Shown here: piece after piece, positions 31,984 through 42,934 of the stretch | Numbering within the stretch: position 1 is the first letter of the stretch | How the letters are laid out: each line of letters begins with the position of its first letter | Assembly (NCBI GenBank): GCA_025504975.1 | Contig: JANUWI010000009.1 | Location: 62,001 to 126,000, forward strand | DNA: 64,000 nt | From: Plenodomus lindquistii | Taxonomy: Eukaryota > Ascomycota > Dothideomycetes > Pleosporales > Leptosphaeriaceae | Direction of reading: 5' to 3' | Made by a program: the position numbers and the translations under genes | The notes under the pieces: model-generated | Told to the model about the DNA's origin: nothing | What the model saw: only the letters and a program-made list of their open reading frames with translations | Database searches by the model: none

Positions 31984-32619
31984 GGTGGGTGGTAGTATGA
32001 GGGTGAATATGATGGGATAGAGATGGAGGACGTGAAATGTGCTAGATAGAAACATAATGGGAAGACTAGATTGTTATATAACTAGAATCTGACCGAGCAC
32101 GTGGAAGTAGTGTGGGGTTGAGACTACTGGGTGAACATCGGAACTACCAAGCCAGCACAAGTTTAGCATCTGTCATGAGGCGTTCTCCAGACCTTTCAAA
32201 TCGGCACTACGGACAGCTACTCCGCCGCCCCTTACTGTGCACGACATGCATCGTCAAAATCTGGTAGAAAGCGGGGTCATGGGCTAGCCAAAGCGGAGTT
32301 GCGTTGGCTGTACTGAAGTCCATGTCGGTCCGACATAGAGTAAACATGATGTTAGGATGCAGGGCCAATGTGCATCAAAGATGATTCGAATTGTAGATCC
32401 AGCACATTGCGCTTACCTACAAGGGCGATGAAGTGCGAGATTTGTCTTGGCAGGGTCCAGCCTCGGCATGTAAGTAATTGTGGGTCCGTAACAAGGGCGC
32501 AATTGTAATGATGGGAAACAAAGATCCAAGTCACAAAATCTAGTAGCAGTGACTGTCAAACTGCAAGAAATTAAAGTTGGGTGGCGGCGTGATTAGAGTT
32601 GAATAGCAACACACGAGTT
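31984..32619. other. Intergenic region
   Basis: About 640 bp between two minus-strand genes: the promoter of the DUF1349 gene and the 3' side of the COG7-like gene. Nothing else is recognised. Confidence 0.5.
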
Positions 32620-33675
32620 TCATTCGAATTCCGACTCGACGAAACCACGAATCCTCTGCAGATTCTCGAGGAAACCACCAGTCCGCTGCGGTGGCGGAGG
32701 CTGAGACGGCTTCTGTATACTGCCACTCCGGCCAGGCCTCTGCTGAGCCTGCTCTCGACTCCTCTCCTTTTCCCTCTCCCGTTCAAGCTCTCGCTGCTTA
32801 TCCTCTGTAATCTTGACTAGGCTGTCTATGAACTTGATCCTCGCCTTCTCTTCTGCCGTGCCTTTCCAGACCTTTGCCAAGTCCCGCAGAGCTTGTATTC
32901 GCGTGTTTGCCAGATCCACGCCATTCTCTGCATCTCCCGTGATGAGATCAGCAATCTCAGAGCGCAACGACGCGGCAAATTCTTTTCCCTTTTGCTCACG
33001 AGAAGCGCCGTCTGTGCCAGCTTCTGGCGCGGAGACGCTGATGAGGGATGCTCCTAGCGAGACCTCCGAGGGGGGTATGGTCCAATGCATGGCCTCTCCA
33101 AAGACCTTGATGACGGTTTCGAGGCGGGAGCGAACGGTGGCGAGGGTTCGAAGGTCGGCAATATAGTCGGGCGTTGTATTGTCTGCCTCTGGTAGGGTGG
33201 GCATCTGCCCATGTTGCACGCTGGAGTCTTCTTCCTCTGCTACTGTGCCAGACGTGACGCCATGGCCGTCCGCTGCACTTGGATCGAGGGAGATGCCGCC
33301 GGGCAGAAACTTGTGGACATGGCCCTTGAGTCCCTCGGTCAGAGTGTCGGTAAGCCCCACCGTCTCTCCGCGCAGCACCTCGACCTCGTATGCCAGTCGG
33401 CCTCCACTTCGCAGTATGTCGTCGGTCAGCTGCGTCAATACCGACGACAAGCGCGTGGTATGCGCATTGAGCTGTGCCAGGAGGTCCTGGGTTTGTGTGG
33501 AGAGGTCAGCCAGCGAGGCGGCGCCTGATTTGGCTGGCCGCGAGGACGTCGACAGTGTTGGCAGGGCGGCATTGAAGAAGTCGGCGGGATCGAAGCGGGG
33601 CTGGAGAAACGGCGCGAGGGCGGGGTCGGCTACATGTGTGGACGGTTTGGCAGCCTTTACGTCGGCTGCGGCCAT
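32620..33675 (-). CDS. COG7-like subunit of the conserved oligomeric Golgi complex
   Basis: Single exon, 351 residues, on the minus strand. The N-terminus DPADFFNAALP, followed by a helical LADLSTQTQDLLAQLNAHTT and ILRSGGRLAYEVEVLRGETV, matches the N-terminal coiled-coil part of fungal COG7 proteins. A second helical region is LATVRSRLETVIKVFGEAMH. The C-terminus is charged (Arg/Glu-rich) and ends with a Pro-rich linker and GGFLENLQRIRGFVE. The COG complex tethers vesicles within the Golgi. The protein is much shorter than animal COG7, as is usual in filamentous fungi as far as I know. The assignment rests on pattern and not on alignment. It diverges from the PARP-E2 gene across a 775-bp region. 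Confidence 0.6.
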   Translation of the reverse strand: MAAADVKAAKPSTHVADPALAPFLQPRFDPADFFNAALPTLSTSSRPAKSGAASLADLSTQTQDLLAQLNAHTTRLSSVLTQLTDDILRSGGRLAYEVEVLRGETVGLTDTLTEGLKGHVHKFLPGGISLDPSAADGHGVTSGTVAEEEDSSVQHGQMPTLPEADNTTPDYIADLRTLATVRSRLETVIKVFGEAMHWTIPPSEVSLGASLISVSAPEAGTDGASREQKGKEFAASLRSEIADLITGDAENGVDLANTRIQALRDLAKVWKGTAEEKARIKFIDSLVKITEDKQRELEREREKERSREQAQQRPGRSGSIQKPSQPPPPQRTGGFLENLQRIRGFVESEFE

Positions 33676-34450
33676 TGTCGAAGATGCGGAGATATGGGGG
33701 GCACGGGGGCTGCAACGGCGGTTCCTGCATCGGGATTCGGGATTCGGGCAGGGAAAAAGTGCGGGCCGAAATGGATCGCTCCCGCGGCTTAACGTTGAGT
33801 TAGTGGGGGCGCGCTATGCCCTGCCGTCTTCACATGGCGAACGTCGTGTTTCTTGCCTCCATAATGATCAAATGCTGCAGCAGAGTCGACTACCAGACGA
33901 ACAGACGGCAGGTGCAATGATTTGGCAGGCCATGACTAACAGGGCGGTACTAGTCAGTACTGTGCAAGGCGCGAATCGCGGGGCCGGCTTGATTAGGCAT
34001 GGCCGAAATGCCCTAACTTAGGCAACACTGCAGAGGGACCATTTCAAGCACTCATCTTCGCCGTCACGAACAAGGAGCAATTCAGACAGCCTTGTACTTG
34101 TGTTCAGCACCAAACAATAGCGGCGCCAAGCTGTCCCTACGGTAAGCCGTTGAGACATTTGCAATTCTTCTCCGTCCTTGTACCGTCGCCCTGTCGCTCG
34201 CTTCCACCTTCGCTGCCGGCTCACATCGATGCATTGGCCCAAAGGCCTCCGGTGTGACTACTGCCGTTTGCTGCCTCGCACAAACCCCCATTTTGACGTC
34301 AGAGGCCCGTGATCTCCCCAACCGCCGCCGTTTGACGCTCCTCCAATCCGCCGCCAAGCTGCCACTGCCGCCTCCACCCCACGGCGCGTCTTCCCAACCT
34401 GCACCTCACACTCCTCAGCACGCACATCAATCACTCAATCGACCAGCCTC
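33676..34450. other. Divergent promoter region of COG7-like and PARP-E2 genes
   Basis: About 775 bp. ORFs across it on the plus strand are shadows of or extensions from the COG7-like gene. A CT/CA-rich stretch (about 34360-34440) precedes the PARP-E2 start and is typical of fungal leaders. Confidence 0.5.
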
Positions 34451-37400
34451 ATGCCGCGTCGACAGTTTCAAGCCGATTTGGCACAGGCAGTGGAAGGTGT
34501 CGCCATTGCCGGCGTCTCAAATGTGCAGCCTGGCGGTGATGACGGTGAATTCACTTTCATGTGTCTTGCGGATGGTCAGCAGCTCAGTGTATCCGTGCTG
34601 GTTCCAGGTGCGTTCAACATGCATCTGTTCGACGAAGCCCTACAGTCGTGTTTGAAAACACGATAAGATGCGCAGCAGCTTGCTGACGGTCAACAGAACT
34701 ATCAGACTATCCATCCAGTCACGAGTGCATGATCTTTGGCGCAGACAATGCATCAGCGAGCGTTGCAGCCACTCTCAGTGACATCAACCAATCAGTCTCC
34801 GGCAAGACCATCACCCAGATTCTGGAACTCGTCTCTGCCAGATTAAAGTCGACCGATGGGGATGGAGACCAGCAAATGCTTGATTCGCAAGAGTTTGAAG
34901 ACTTCGAGGCGAGTGACGACGAGGCTGACGAGTACTTTCCTGGTGACGAAGATCTGGACTCCAGGCCTGTCCTCGCCAACTATCCTGCTGCAGCTGCAGG
35001 CGGCGGTCACACCGAAGCTACGCTAGCGTTTCGAAAGCGCATCCAACATGACTTCCTCATCGCCAAGAATGAAGGTTTTAGAGTTGGATACATGGGTGGC
35101 CTCGCTGAAGGCTTCGGATGTTATGTCAGCATCTCCATTCGCATCTCGAAACTGGGTATCTCTGGAGAAGCCATGCAAGCGTGGCAGCTCGAACCCTCAG
35201 AATACCTCATTGGCGTCATGCACTACCCCAATGGCTACAAGAGCATGGACGACTTGAAATCCTATGACGCTGCTCAAGCACGTCGCAACTTTGGTGTGCG
35301 TGTAGGTGTCTCCACACGTTACAAGCCCACCTTGAAGGAAGCGATCCAGTGCTTTACAGTATTGAGCAAAGAGGATGAGAAACGCCGGGAACAGTCGCAC
35401 CAAAACGGCTCACAGGAAACAAATGAACCCTCTGGCGGCTTTCGAAACTCCTTCATCTCACGCCCGCTAAACGATCTGATGGAGCAACGCTTCCACATGC
35501 TCCTCAAGTATCGTTATGGCGGAATGCCTTGGGCTGGCGCCGAGCTCTTTTACAACAATCAGGTACACACTGCTACACACAACCATCATGACTCTTCTCA
35601 CGACATGTATTACAAAGAGGACCAAGTTAACGAAATTTGGCCTTCGGTTGTGACAGACGACCACATCACGTCGAGTTTTGGTCAACAGCACTCCTTGCCA
35701 CTCGTCGCGATGCAGTTTGTTCTGCGTCACTTTGTTCGCTGCACCGAGTTTTGCCTCATCTGCTTCAACAAGATGCCGGACGACCTGCAAGCGATCAAGC
35801 CCTACGTTTGCGACGATCCACTGTGTCTGTACCAGTACATGTCTTTAGGCTTCGGACCTAGCATCGAGCACGAGATCTTGTCGCAGCCAAAGGTTGTTGA
35901 CCTCCTCACCAGCTTCTGCTACACTAGTGCTCGACTTGGTCGCCTAAAGGACTTTCCCAATGGACTCAGCTTGTCAGTACCACCAATTGCGGCCATCAGC
36001 GATGCATACGCGGCGCCTGGTCAACCCTACGGACACTACTATCGTCAGCCAGCTCCACAACCGGTTGCTCAGCCAAGCCTCAACAAGGGTCATTCTGCCA
36101 TTAGTACACGCTATTGCGATAACTTCCACGAGATGCTCTTCGAAGACAAGACTAAGCCATGCCCGGTCAGGAATGGGCAGTGGATCGTTCTACGCTTGGA
36201 CGACTACCCGGCCATGTACCTGCATTGTCGCGTCGTAGACGCATCGTACTACCCCTCGGTACGGGTTTCGGAGGCTATTCGTCCTCCGCGTGCAGATGCC
36301 CAATTTGACCCATATGCCACACAGGCGTTGGCAGCGCATCAGCCCGCTCAAGCCCCACCTAAGCTGGGAGACGAGTTCCGCTCCGCAAGTTTCCACATCT
36401 ACAATGAGAATTTCGACAAACTTGGCGACCAGCAGAAGCGCGACATGCTCTCTTCACTTTTAGATCTGCTTCCTCCTGTCAGCGAGATGAAGAAGTACCT
36501 CCTGCGCAAGGCGCAATCGCCTTTGAGTTCCTGGGTAGACAGGCTACCTCCTGCTGTGCTCGGCATCTTGCGCTGGATCATTGCGTCGAACCGAGCCTGC
36601 ATTCTTCAGGTTGATCGTGAAGAGGACGACACGAGCACACGAAAGTCTCAGGATAGGCTTTACGGCATGGCAGGCTGGGCTCAATTCAGATTCGCCATGG
36701 GTGCACCTGATAAGGAGCGTCGTTTCGTTCAAGCAGTGCGAGAAACCACGGAGAGGTTGAATCTCAAGTATCCCACTCTATTTGCTTGGCATGGAAGTCC
36801 ACTTCAGAATTGGCATAGTATCATTCGTGAAGGACTGCACTTCAACGACACCCTTCATGGCCGTGCTTTCGGCAATGGCGTCTACCACGCCCCTGACGTC
36901 AACACAAGTCTAGGCTACTCTCAATACGGCGGAGGTCTTGTATGGACTCCAAGCGAACTACAGATCCAGCAGGCCTTGGCGTTGAACGAGATTGTAAATG
37001 CTCCTTCGGAATTCGTCAGCAGCTCCCCGCATCTCGTAGTGGCCCAGCTCGACTGGATTCAGACGCGCTACTTGTTTGTCAAGACCAGGGCTGAAGCCAA
37101 CACTACTACTGCCGACCCAGGAGCGCAACCACTAGAATTCCTCGAACAAGACCCCAAGAGGACTCCAAGAGGCATCAACGGTAATCTTGTGATTCCCATT
37201 CACGCTATTGCAGCATCTCGCCGGCCAAAGACGGTCCGAACCACAGTGAGTGATGAAGAAATTACTTACCTTGCTAGTGACATAAGATCATGGCTGATCT
37301 TTCCCAAGCAGCATAAGCGGCAAAAAGCTTCTGGAACGACTCGATATGATCCCATTGAAATCGAGGATGATGCGGCAGTGAGCGATGCGACGGACGATGA

Positions 37401-38220
37401 AGACCTTGATATTTTCGACGAAGAGACGGTGACCCAGCAATTTGGAAATTCTCTACCTACCCCCAACTCTGTCGTTGGTGACAAAGGCAATGGCAAGGGC
37501 AAGGGCAAAATTATCAGTCTGTCGTCATTTGGCAACAGGCTCTTCGGCTCCAAGCCGTCGGCTCCACAGACTGACTATGTTCCCGGAACTCTCGACTACA
37601 GTACCCTGCCCATGCTCAAGATGCCGTCTTGGGCTTCAACCGCAGCCACGAGACGCCTAATGAAGGACTTCAAAGAGCTCATATCAGTGCAGAACAAAGA
37701 GCCTCTCCACGAACTCGGCTGGCACATTGACGAAGACAAGATTGAAAACATGTACCAGTGGATTGTTGAACTGCACTCCTTTGACTCAGCACTGCCTCTC
37801 GCCAAGGAAATGAAAGCCAAAGACCTCAAGAGCATTGTCCTGGAGCTTCGCTTCGGCAAAGACTACCCCATGAGCCCACCTTTCGTTCGCGTCGTCCGTC
37901 CCCGCTTTCTCAGCTTCATGCAAGGCGGAGGTGGTCATGTCACAGCTGGAGGTGCCATGTGCATGGAACTTCTTACGAATGACGGCTGGAGCGCTGTGTC
38001 TTCGATCGAATCGGTTCTTGTGCAAGTTCGCATGGCAATTTCGTCGGTTGATCCTAAGCCTGCGCGCTTGGCACCAGGTGCGGCCCAGGACTATGGTGTT
38101 GGCGAGGCGGTTGATGCATATATGCGTGCTTGTGCCACACATGGTTGGACTGTTCCGCCTGGGTTCCGCGAGATGGCGCTTGGTGGGAATGAAGGGTCGG
38201 CTGGTGGATACCCGTTTTAG
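34451..38220 (+). CDS. PARP/ADP-ribosyltransferase fused to a UBE2Q-like ubiquitin-conjugating domain
   Basis: Two exons, 34451-34607 and 34697-38220 (89-bp intron with a TGCTGAC branch), giving 1226 residues. A central Cys-rich segment (CTEFCLICFNK, KPYVCDDPLCLYQY) and the following fold resemble the PARP6/PARP8 group. The ADP-ribosyltransferase core has FAWHGSPLQNWHSIIREGL (His about 751) and FGNGVYHAPD. The position of the usual catalytic Glu seems to be occupied by another residue (DWIQTRYLF), so it may do mono-ADP-ribosylation or be inactive. After an acidic linker comes an E2 domain, TRRLMKDFKEL to the end, with the catalytic Cys about 1141 in GGAMCMELLTNDGW. That is the UBE2Q form. Such fusions are known in filamentous fungi. 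It probably modifies proteins in the nucleus or cytosol; targets are unknown. Confidence 0.85.
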
Positions 38221-38528
38221 GGGAGTGGTGTCGCACAGGGGAAGCGTCGACTCGATCATTTTGAGGATGAAGGATTGGGAGAGTAGTCATGATGTATGTC
38301 TTCGCAGGGCGTTAAAGGGTTAATTTGGGGGTCATGGCGAGACAGACATGTTGCATCGGGGCATGGCGTTTAAGAAACATGATACCTACTGGTTTTGAAC
38401 GGGGGGTCTCCTCAAGTACTCAACGACGCATTTGAAAGTGGTATCCCAGTGTGAATCCTGAGAATTGCACCAGTATGTTGTTTTGCTTTATAATACACCC
38501 ATGCCATCTCGTACTACTTACCTGCCCT
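38221..38528. other. Convergent intergenic region
   Basis: 308 bp between the 3' ends of the PARP-E2 gene and the OPT transporter gene. It should hold both poly(A) signals; nothing distinctive is seen. Confidence 0.5.
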
Positions 38529-40793
38529 TCAAACATGAGGAACACTCAAACTCGCCAGCAGCAGATTCACAATACTAAACAATCCCTCACCCAAAATCAA
38601 CCCGCTCGCCAGCACAATAATCGGTGTCTCGCTCCTCCCCTTCCACCGCCTCCACCACAAACTAATCAACCCACCAATCGTTCTCGCAAGCGTAAAAGAC
38701 GGCGTATTGTACATGCCTACCCACACATTAGCACCTGTAGAGTCTGATCGGAATGTGCGACGACTCGACTTACCAACAGCCACCGCAATTCCCCCCGGCA
38801 CAAAATCAACCCACCACCCACTCCTCCCCCTCATCTTCCTATTGACCCCCCAAACCCTAACCACAGTCCCCAGTGCAAAAATCACCGCCGCACCACTAGC
38901 CCATTCCTTCACCATGGGCGGCAATCCCTTACCCGTTACCAGTCTTGCTGTGAATACCCAAACGTAGCCCGTTGGCACTTCGAACAATCCGCCGGGAATG
39001 GTGTATACATGTGTGTATAGTTTGTATACGACAGCAGAGAGCACCGCACCAACAGCGCTACCAATCAATTGGCCGTAAAACTGCGCTTTGGGCGCCGCAC
39101 CGAGTAAATGACCGCATTTGAGATCCTGCAATAAATCCCCTGCTTGTAAAGCCGCAGACTCACTTATCGCGCCAGCTACTAGATTGATAATGACTGCGTT
39201 TTTTGCTCCCGGACCCGTGGTCGGTGTTACGAGGGCGAAGACGAGTTGTGTGAGTTTGGAGATGCCGGAGACGGGGTTTAGATCTGTTTCTCCCAAGGCC
39301 CGGACGCCCATTATGCTGAGGAAGAGGGCGAGGATTAGAGAGAGGAGGGTGAGGCGGAGGGGGATTAGGGAGGGGAAGGACGTGTGGACTGCGGCTATAC
39401 AGAGGAGGAGGGAGAGTATGAGGCCGATTAGAGTTACGCGGGTGGAGATTAGGTGGGAGGGGGGGGCGTCGGGTTCGTTGGTATCGGCGAGGTGGGATTT
39501 TAGTGCTGAGATGGGGTTTGAGGGGGTGAGAGGGGCATAGGGTTGGGAGGTGGAGATGTTGAGGGTGAGGAGTTGGGACCAGGTGTGTGATGCGAAGGTT
39601 TGGTGGATGGTGGGGTAGTATGCGCGTACGAGGGCGAGTAGAGGGCGTAGTACCAGCCAGCCTAGACTGACGAGAGAATCTGCGAGCATGATGGCGAGGG
39701 ATATCCAGACGATCCAGCCTTTGGAGCCGTTGGTCCAGTCTGAAACGGGGCCTGGGGCCCAGCCTTTATGCTTTGCGAGCGGGGAGAGAATGCCCCAGCC
39801 GATGAAGGCGCCGAGGAGCATGTGCAGTGTTGTTGCGGGGCCCATGATGATGCCTTGGCCAACGTATGCGGGGGAGGGGTTGAGAGTCCAGAGCCAGGTT
39901 TGCGCCAGGGGTAGGCCGAAGATGGGGATGTCGTGGAGTTGGGGGATGAAGTAGGATAGGACGGTGTAGAGGGCTGAGCCACCGAAGGAGATGAGAAGGA
40001 GGCGGATCTTGGACTTCCAGTCTCCATCGTCCCCGAGCTCTTCTGGTTGGCTTCGTGCGCTCTCGTCGACTGAGAGACGAAGATCGTGCTCTTCATGCTG
40101 CGAGCTCGAGCGTTGCAGCAAGCCTTGGGACTCTCCGCCTTCTGCCTGGTCATCTTCGTTCTGCCTTCTCTCACGAGCAACCAGGTTCGGGGACTTTTCA
40201 TCGCCATGCAGCACCTTGATCAGAAGCGCAGTCGCAGTTCCACTCGGAAACTTTAGCTTCTCTCGAATGATCATCTCTCTTCGCAGTGGTACTGCAAACA
40301 CAACACCAAAAAAGCAGATCCCCACAGACCAGATGATGAGGCGCCAAAGGCTGATATCCAAAGGTCCATTCTCTTCTGGCGTCAAGAGGTAGTTTAGCGC
40401 CGGGATAACGCCGACGAAGCCACAACCCAGAGGCATCGTACCGACAGATCCAGCGACCGATTGCACCAAGACGTTCTCTACGGGCGTAAATGGCAGCTTG
40501 AGCGTCCTGGCAACGACCTTGAAGTAGGCAAACCCAATCAGAGCCGAGGGCATAGCCATGCCAGACACCCATCCAGTCTGCAAGCCAAAGTACATGTTGG
40601 AAAAGCAGATGACCACACCAATTGCCAAGCCTACCAAAACCCCTCTCAGCGTAAAGTTCTGCGGCTGCGAAGCTTGCTCAGCGAGGTAGTCACGGGCTAC
40701 TGCATCACCAGGACCAGCCGCATCGTCCCCTGCTCCATCCAGAAGCCCAGCTCTTTCATTCTCCAGAGAAGTAGATCCTCGGTCCGGCGCCAT
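38529..40793 (-). CDS. Oligopeptide transporter (OPT) family protein
   Basis: Two exons, 40793-38774 and 38716-38529, giving 735 residues. I chose the ATG at 40793 (ACCACC before it) and not the far upstream one at 41093, which would add 100 residues without resemblance. The 57-bp intron 38773-38717 (GTAAGT, TGCTAAT branch, TAG) is in frame; removing it gives the family motif AVGMYNTPSFTLAR. The N-terminus is cytosolic and acidic, then comes NFTLRGVLVGLAIGVVICFS and SNMYFGLQTGWVSGMAMPSA. About 14 membrane helices follow, with the conserved KFPSGTATALLI. OPT proteins are proton-coupled importers of small peptides, glutathione or metal chelates. It is divergently placed from GPI8, with a 363-bp spacer. 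Confidence 0.9.
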   Translation of the reverse strand: MAPDRGSTSLENERAGLLDGAGDDAAGPGDAVARDYLAEQASQPQNFTLRGVLVGLAIGVVICFSNMYFGLQTGWVSGMAMPSALIGFAYFKVVARTLKLPFTPVENVLVQSVAGSVGTMPLGCGFVGVIPALNYLLTPEENGPLDISLWRLIIWSVGICFFGVVFAVPLRREMIIREKLKFPSGTATALLIKVLHGDEKSPNLVARERRQNEDDQAEGGESQGLLQRSSSQHEEHDLRLSVDESARSQPEELGDDGDWKSKIRLLLISFGGSALYTVLSYFIPQLHDIPIFGLPLAQTWLWTLNPSPAYVGQGIIMGPATTLHMLLGAFIGWGILSPLAKHKGWAPGPVSDWTNGSKGWIVWISLAIMLADSLVSLGWLVLRPLLALVRAYYPTIHQTFASHTWSQLLTLNISTSQPYAPLTPSNPISALKSHLADTNEPDAPPSHLISTRVTLIGLILSLLLCIAAVHTSFPSLIPLRLTLLSLILALFLSIMGVRALGETDLNPVSGISKLTQLVFALVTPTTGPGAKNAVIINLVAGAISESAALQAGDLLQDLKCGHLLGAAPKAQFYGQLIGSAVGAVLSAVVYKLYTHVYTIPGGLFEVPTGYVWVFTARLVTGKGLPPMVKEWASGAAVIFALGTVVRVWGVNRKMRGRSGWWVDFVPGGIAVAVGKSSRRTFRSDSTGANVWVGMYNTPSFTLARTIGGLISLWWRRWKGRSETPIIVLASGLILGEGLFSIVNLLLASLSVPHV

Positions 40794-41156
40794 GGTGGTA
40801 AGGTCCTGGAGAGGTATCGCCGCGGACAGCGTGAGGGCTTCAGTGTGCTTTGTGAGTTTTCCCACAAGCTTCAGGTCAGATAAGAGAGCGATATGGCGTG
40901 CTCGAGACGATGCATAGTGGAGCCAATGTGATGTAATCAGTCGTCCTGAGTCGTTCGGGTTGGACCCTGGTGTGGGCACGTGATGTGGAGCTGGATATTG
41001 GCGGCTTATCTCCGATTTGTCAGGGATCGACAACATCGACGACGTGCATCGTGGAGCGCGACTCAGCCTGTGCGCATTTACCTCGAACCTCATATCTGGA
41101 GATATACAGTCGCAATCCGCTTATTCTCTGGTGCAAGCCTGCTCTGTGACGCGACC
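40794..41156. promoter_or_regulatory. Divergent promoter region of OPT transporter and GPI8
   Basis: 363 bp that must hold both promoters. I see no TATA box or repeat that I would call. Confidence 0.45.
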
Positions 41157-42370
41157 ATGAAGTTCTCAGCCGCCCTGCTGCCTTTACTGGCAGCCCCTTT
41201 CGTCGCCAGCGAACACACATCGAATTGGGCAGTGCTGGTCTCTACATCACGCTTTTGGTTCAATTATCGACACCTAGCAAATGTGCTTTCACTTTATCGT
41301 ACAGTGAAGCGCCTTGGTATTCCAGACTCGCAAATCATCCTCATGCTGCCGGACGATATGGCATGCAATCCACGCAACGCCTTCCCAGGAACTGTATACA
41401 ACAACGCCGATCGCGCACTGGATCTGTACGGCGACAACATCGAGGTGGACTATCGAGGATACGAGGTCACAGTGGAGAATTTCATCAGGCTGATGACAGA
41501 TAGAGTTGGGGAGGATATGCCACGGTCGAAGAGGTTGATGACGGATGAACGGAGTAATATCTTGGTGTACATGACAGGACACGGCGGTAACGAGTTTCTC
41601 AAATTCCAAGACGCAGAGGAAATTAGTGCTTTCGATCTGGCAGACGCATTTGGTCAAATGTGGGAGAAGAAGAGGTACTTCAACTATCATATTCCCCTAT
41701 ATCCACAGCGTCCTAACAGATTAATAGATACCACGAAATGCTCTTCATGATCGACACCTGCCAAGCAAACACCATGTACTCGAAATTCTACTCCCCCAAC
41801 ATCCTCGCAACCGGCTCCTCGGAAATCGACCAATCCTCCTACTCCCACCACGCAGACAACGACGTCGGCGTCGCAGTCATCGACCGCTACACATACTACA
41901 ACCTCGAGTTCCTCGAGACACAGGTCCGCGACCCAACGTCCAAGTTGACACTGGGCAATTTGTTCGACAGCTACGACGAAGAGAAGATTCACAGCCACCC
42001 AGGCATACGGTATGATTTGTTTGAGGGTGGGGAGCATGAGGCGAGGAATAGGAAGGTCATGGATTTCTTTGGTAATGTGCAGAATGTGGAGGTTGAAGGG
42101 GGGCGGAGGAATGAGACGGAGTGGAGGGAGGATCTGAGGGCGATTGAGAAGATGATTGTGGAGGCGAAGAGGAGGCATAATGAGAGTTTGAGTGTGAAGC
42201 CGCAGGCGGAACATGTTGTCGAAAAGATCAAGCCAGCGCAAGTCTTGCGGAGAGAGGGGGCGGTAAAGGTAGATGAGGAGCAGGGCTGGACAAAACAGGT
42301 GTATGGTGCTGCGGCGCTGCTGGGTTGTGCGGGAGTATGGCTTGCAGGGAGTCTGTTGGAGTCGGTGTAA
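41157..42370 (+). CDS. GPI8: GPI-anchor transamidase catalytic subunit
   Basis: Two exons, 41157-41674 and 41728-42370 (53-bp intron), giving 386 residues. The signal peptide MKFSAALLPLLAAPFVAS is followed by the GPI8 hallmark SNWAVLVSTSRFWFNYRHLA. This is a caspase-like C13 cysteine protease. The catalytic His is about residue 142 in YMTGHGGNEF and the catalytic Cys about 184 in MIDTCQANTMYS, just after the splice junction. A C-terminal hydrophobic segment (GAAALLGCAGVWLAGSLL) anchors it in the ER membrane. As part of the transamidase complex it cuts the C-terminal signal of precursors and attaches the GPI anchor. The GH76 protein at 53159-55081 is a likely substrate. Confidence 0.96.
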
Positions 42371-42934
42371 GAGAGTTTGCGTGGCGGTCGTACGCTCGGT
42401 GTTGTATATCAAGATACCCAAGGAATACCTTCTGCCTGATTACACAAAGTCCACCCTCTTCCTGAATCGATGAAGCCAGAAAGCCTACCTAAGCCACCCC
42501 TCTTAAGACCCAGATAGTTTCGCAACGCGACGGTTTAGCAGATCTTGAAGTGGCAGCAATGTTCTTGAGTACCTATTGCACTACTACCAGTCTTTGATAG
42601 CGAATGCCTTTCTGAATGTTGTTGTTGACGGTAGCATTACACTGTTCTCAGCTTTGATTGGTTCACGGAGAGCCTCCAATGCTCTCAAAGTTGATTTCCG
42701 CAACATTCCATAATCTGTGCACCTTTGAATTTGCGACGCGCAAAACTCGATAGAAGATCTGGTATATTGACTAGAAGAGAATCAAGTATTTATACGTTAT
42801 GGTAATGCAGACTAGCGAAGCACTAATAGGAAATCTCTGCCCTTCGATGAAAACCCGGTGCCGGAGTCTCAACTGACATGCCATGGAAGAGCGGAATCGG
42901 ATATGGAACGTCCAACGCCGCTTCGTGATCCAAG
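42371..42934. other. Convergent intergenic region
   Basis: About 560 bp between the 3' ends of GPI8 and the HET-domain gene. No gene or repeat is recognised. Confidence 0.5.

Noticed and set aside
33179..34021. 280-residue plus-strand ORF
   Set aside because: It is mostly the reverse strand of the COG7-like gene and is rich in Arg, Ser and Cys without domain pattern.
38735..38773. 39-bp intron in the OPT gene ending at CTACAG
   Set aside because: It is too short for this genome and leaves extra residues before MYNTPSFTLAR; the 57-bp version with a TGCTAAT branch restores the motif.
41687..42421. 244-residue minus-strand ORF
   Set aside because: It is antisense to the second exon of GPI8, which contains the catalytic Cys and clear family motifs.
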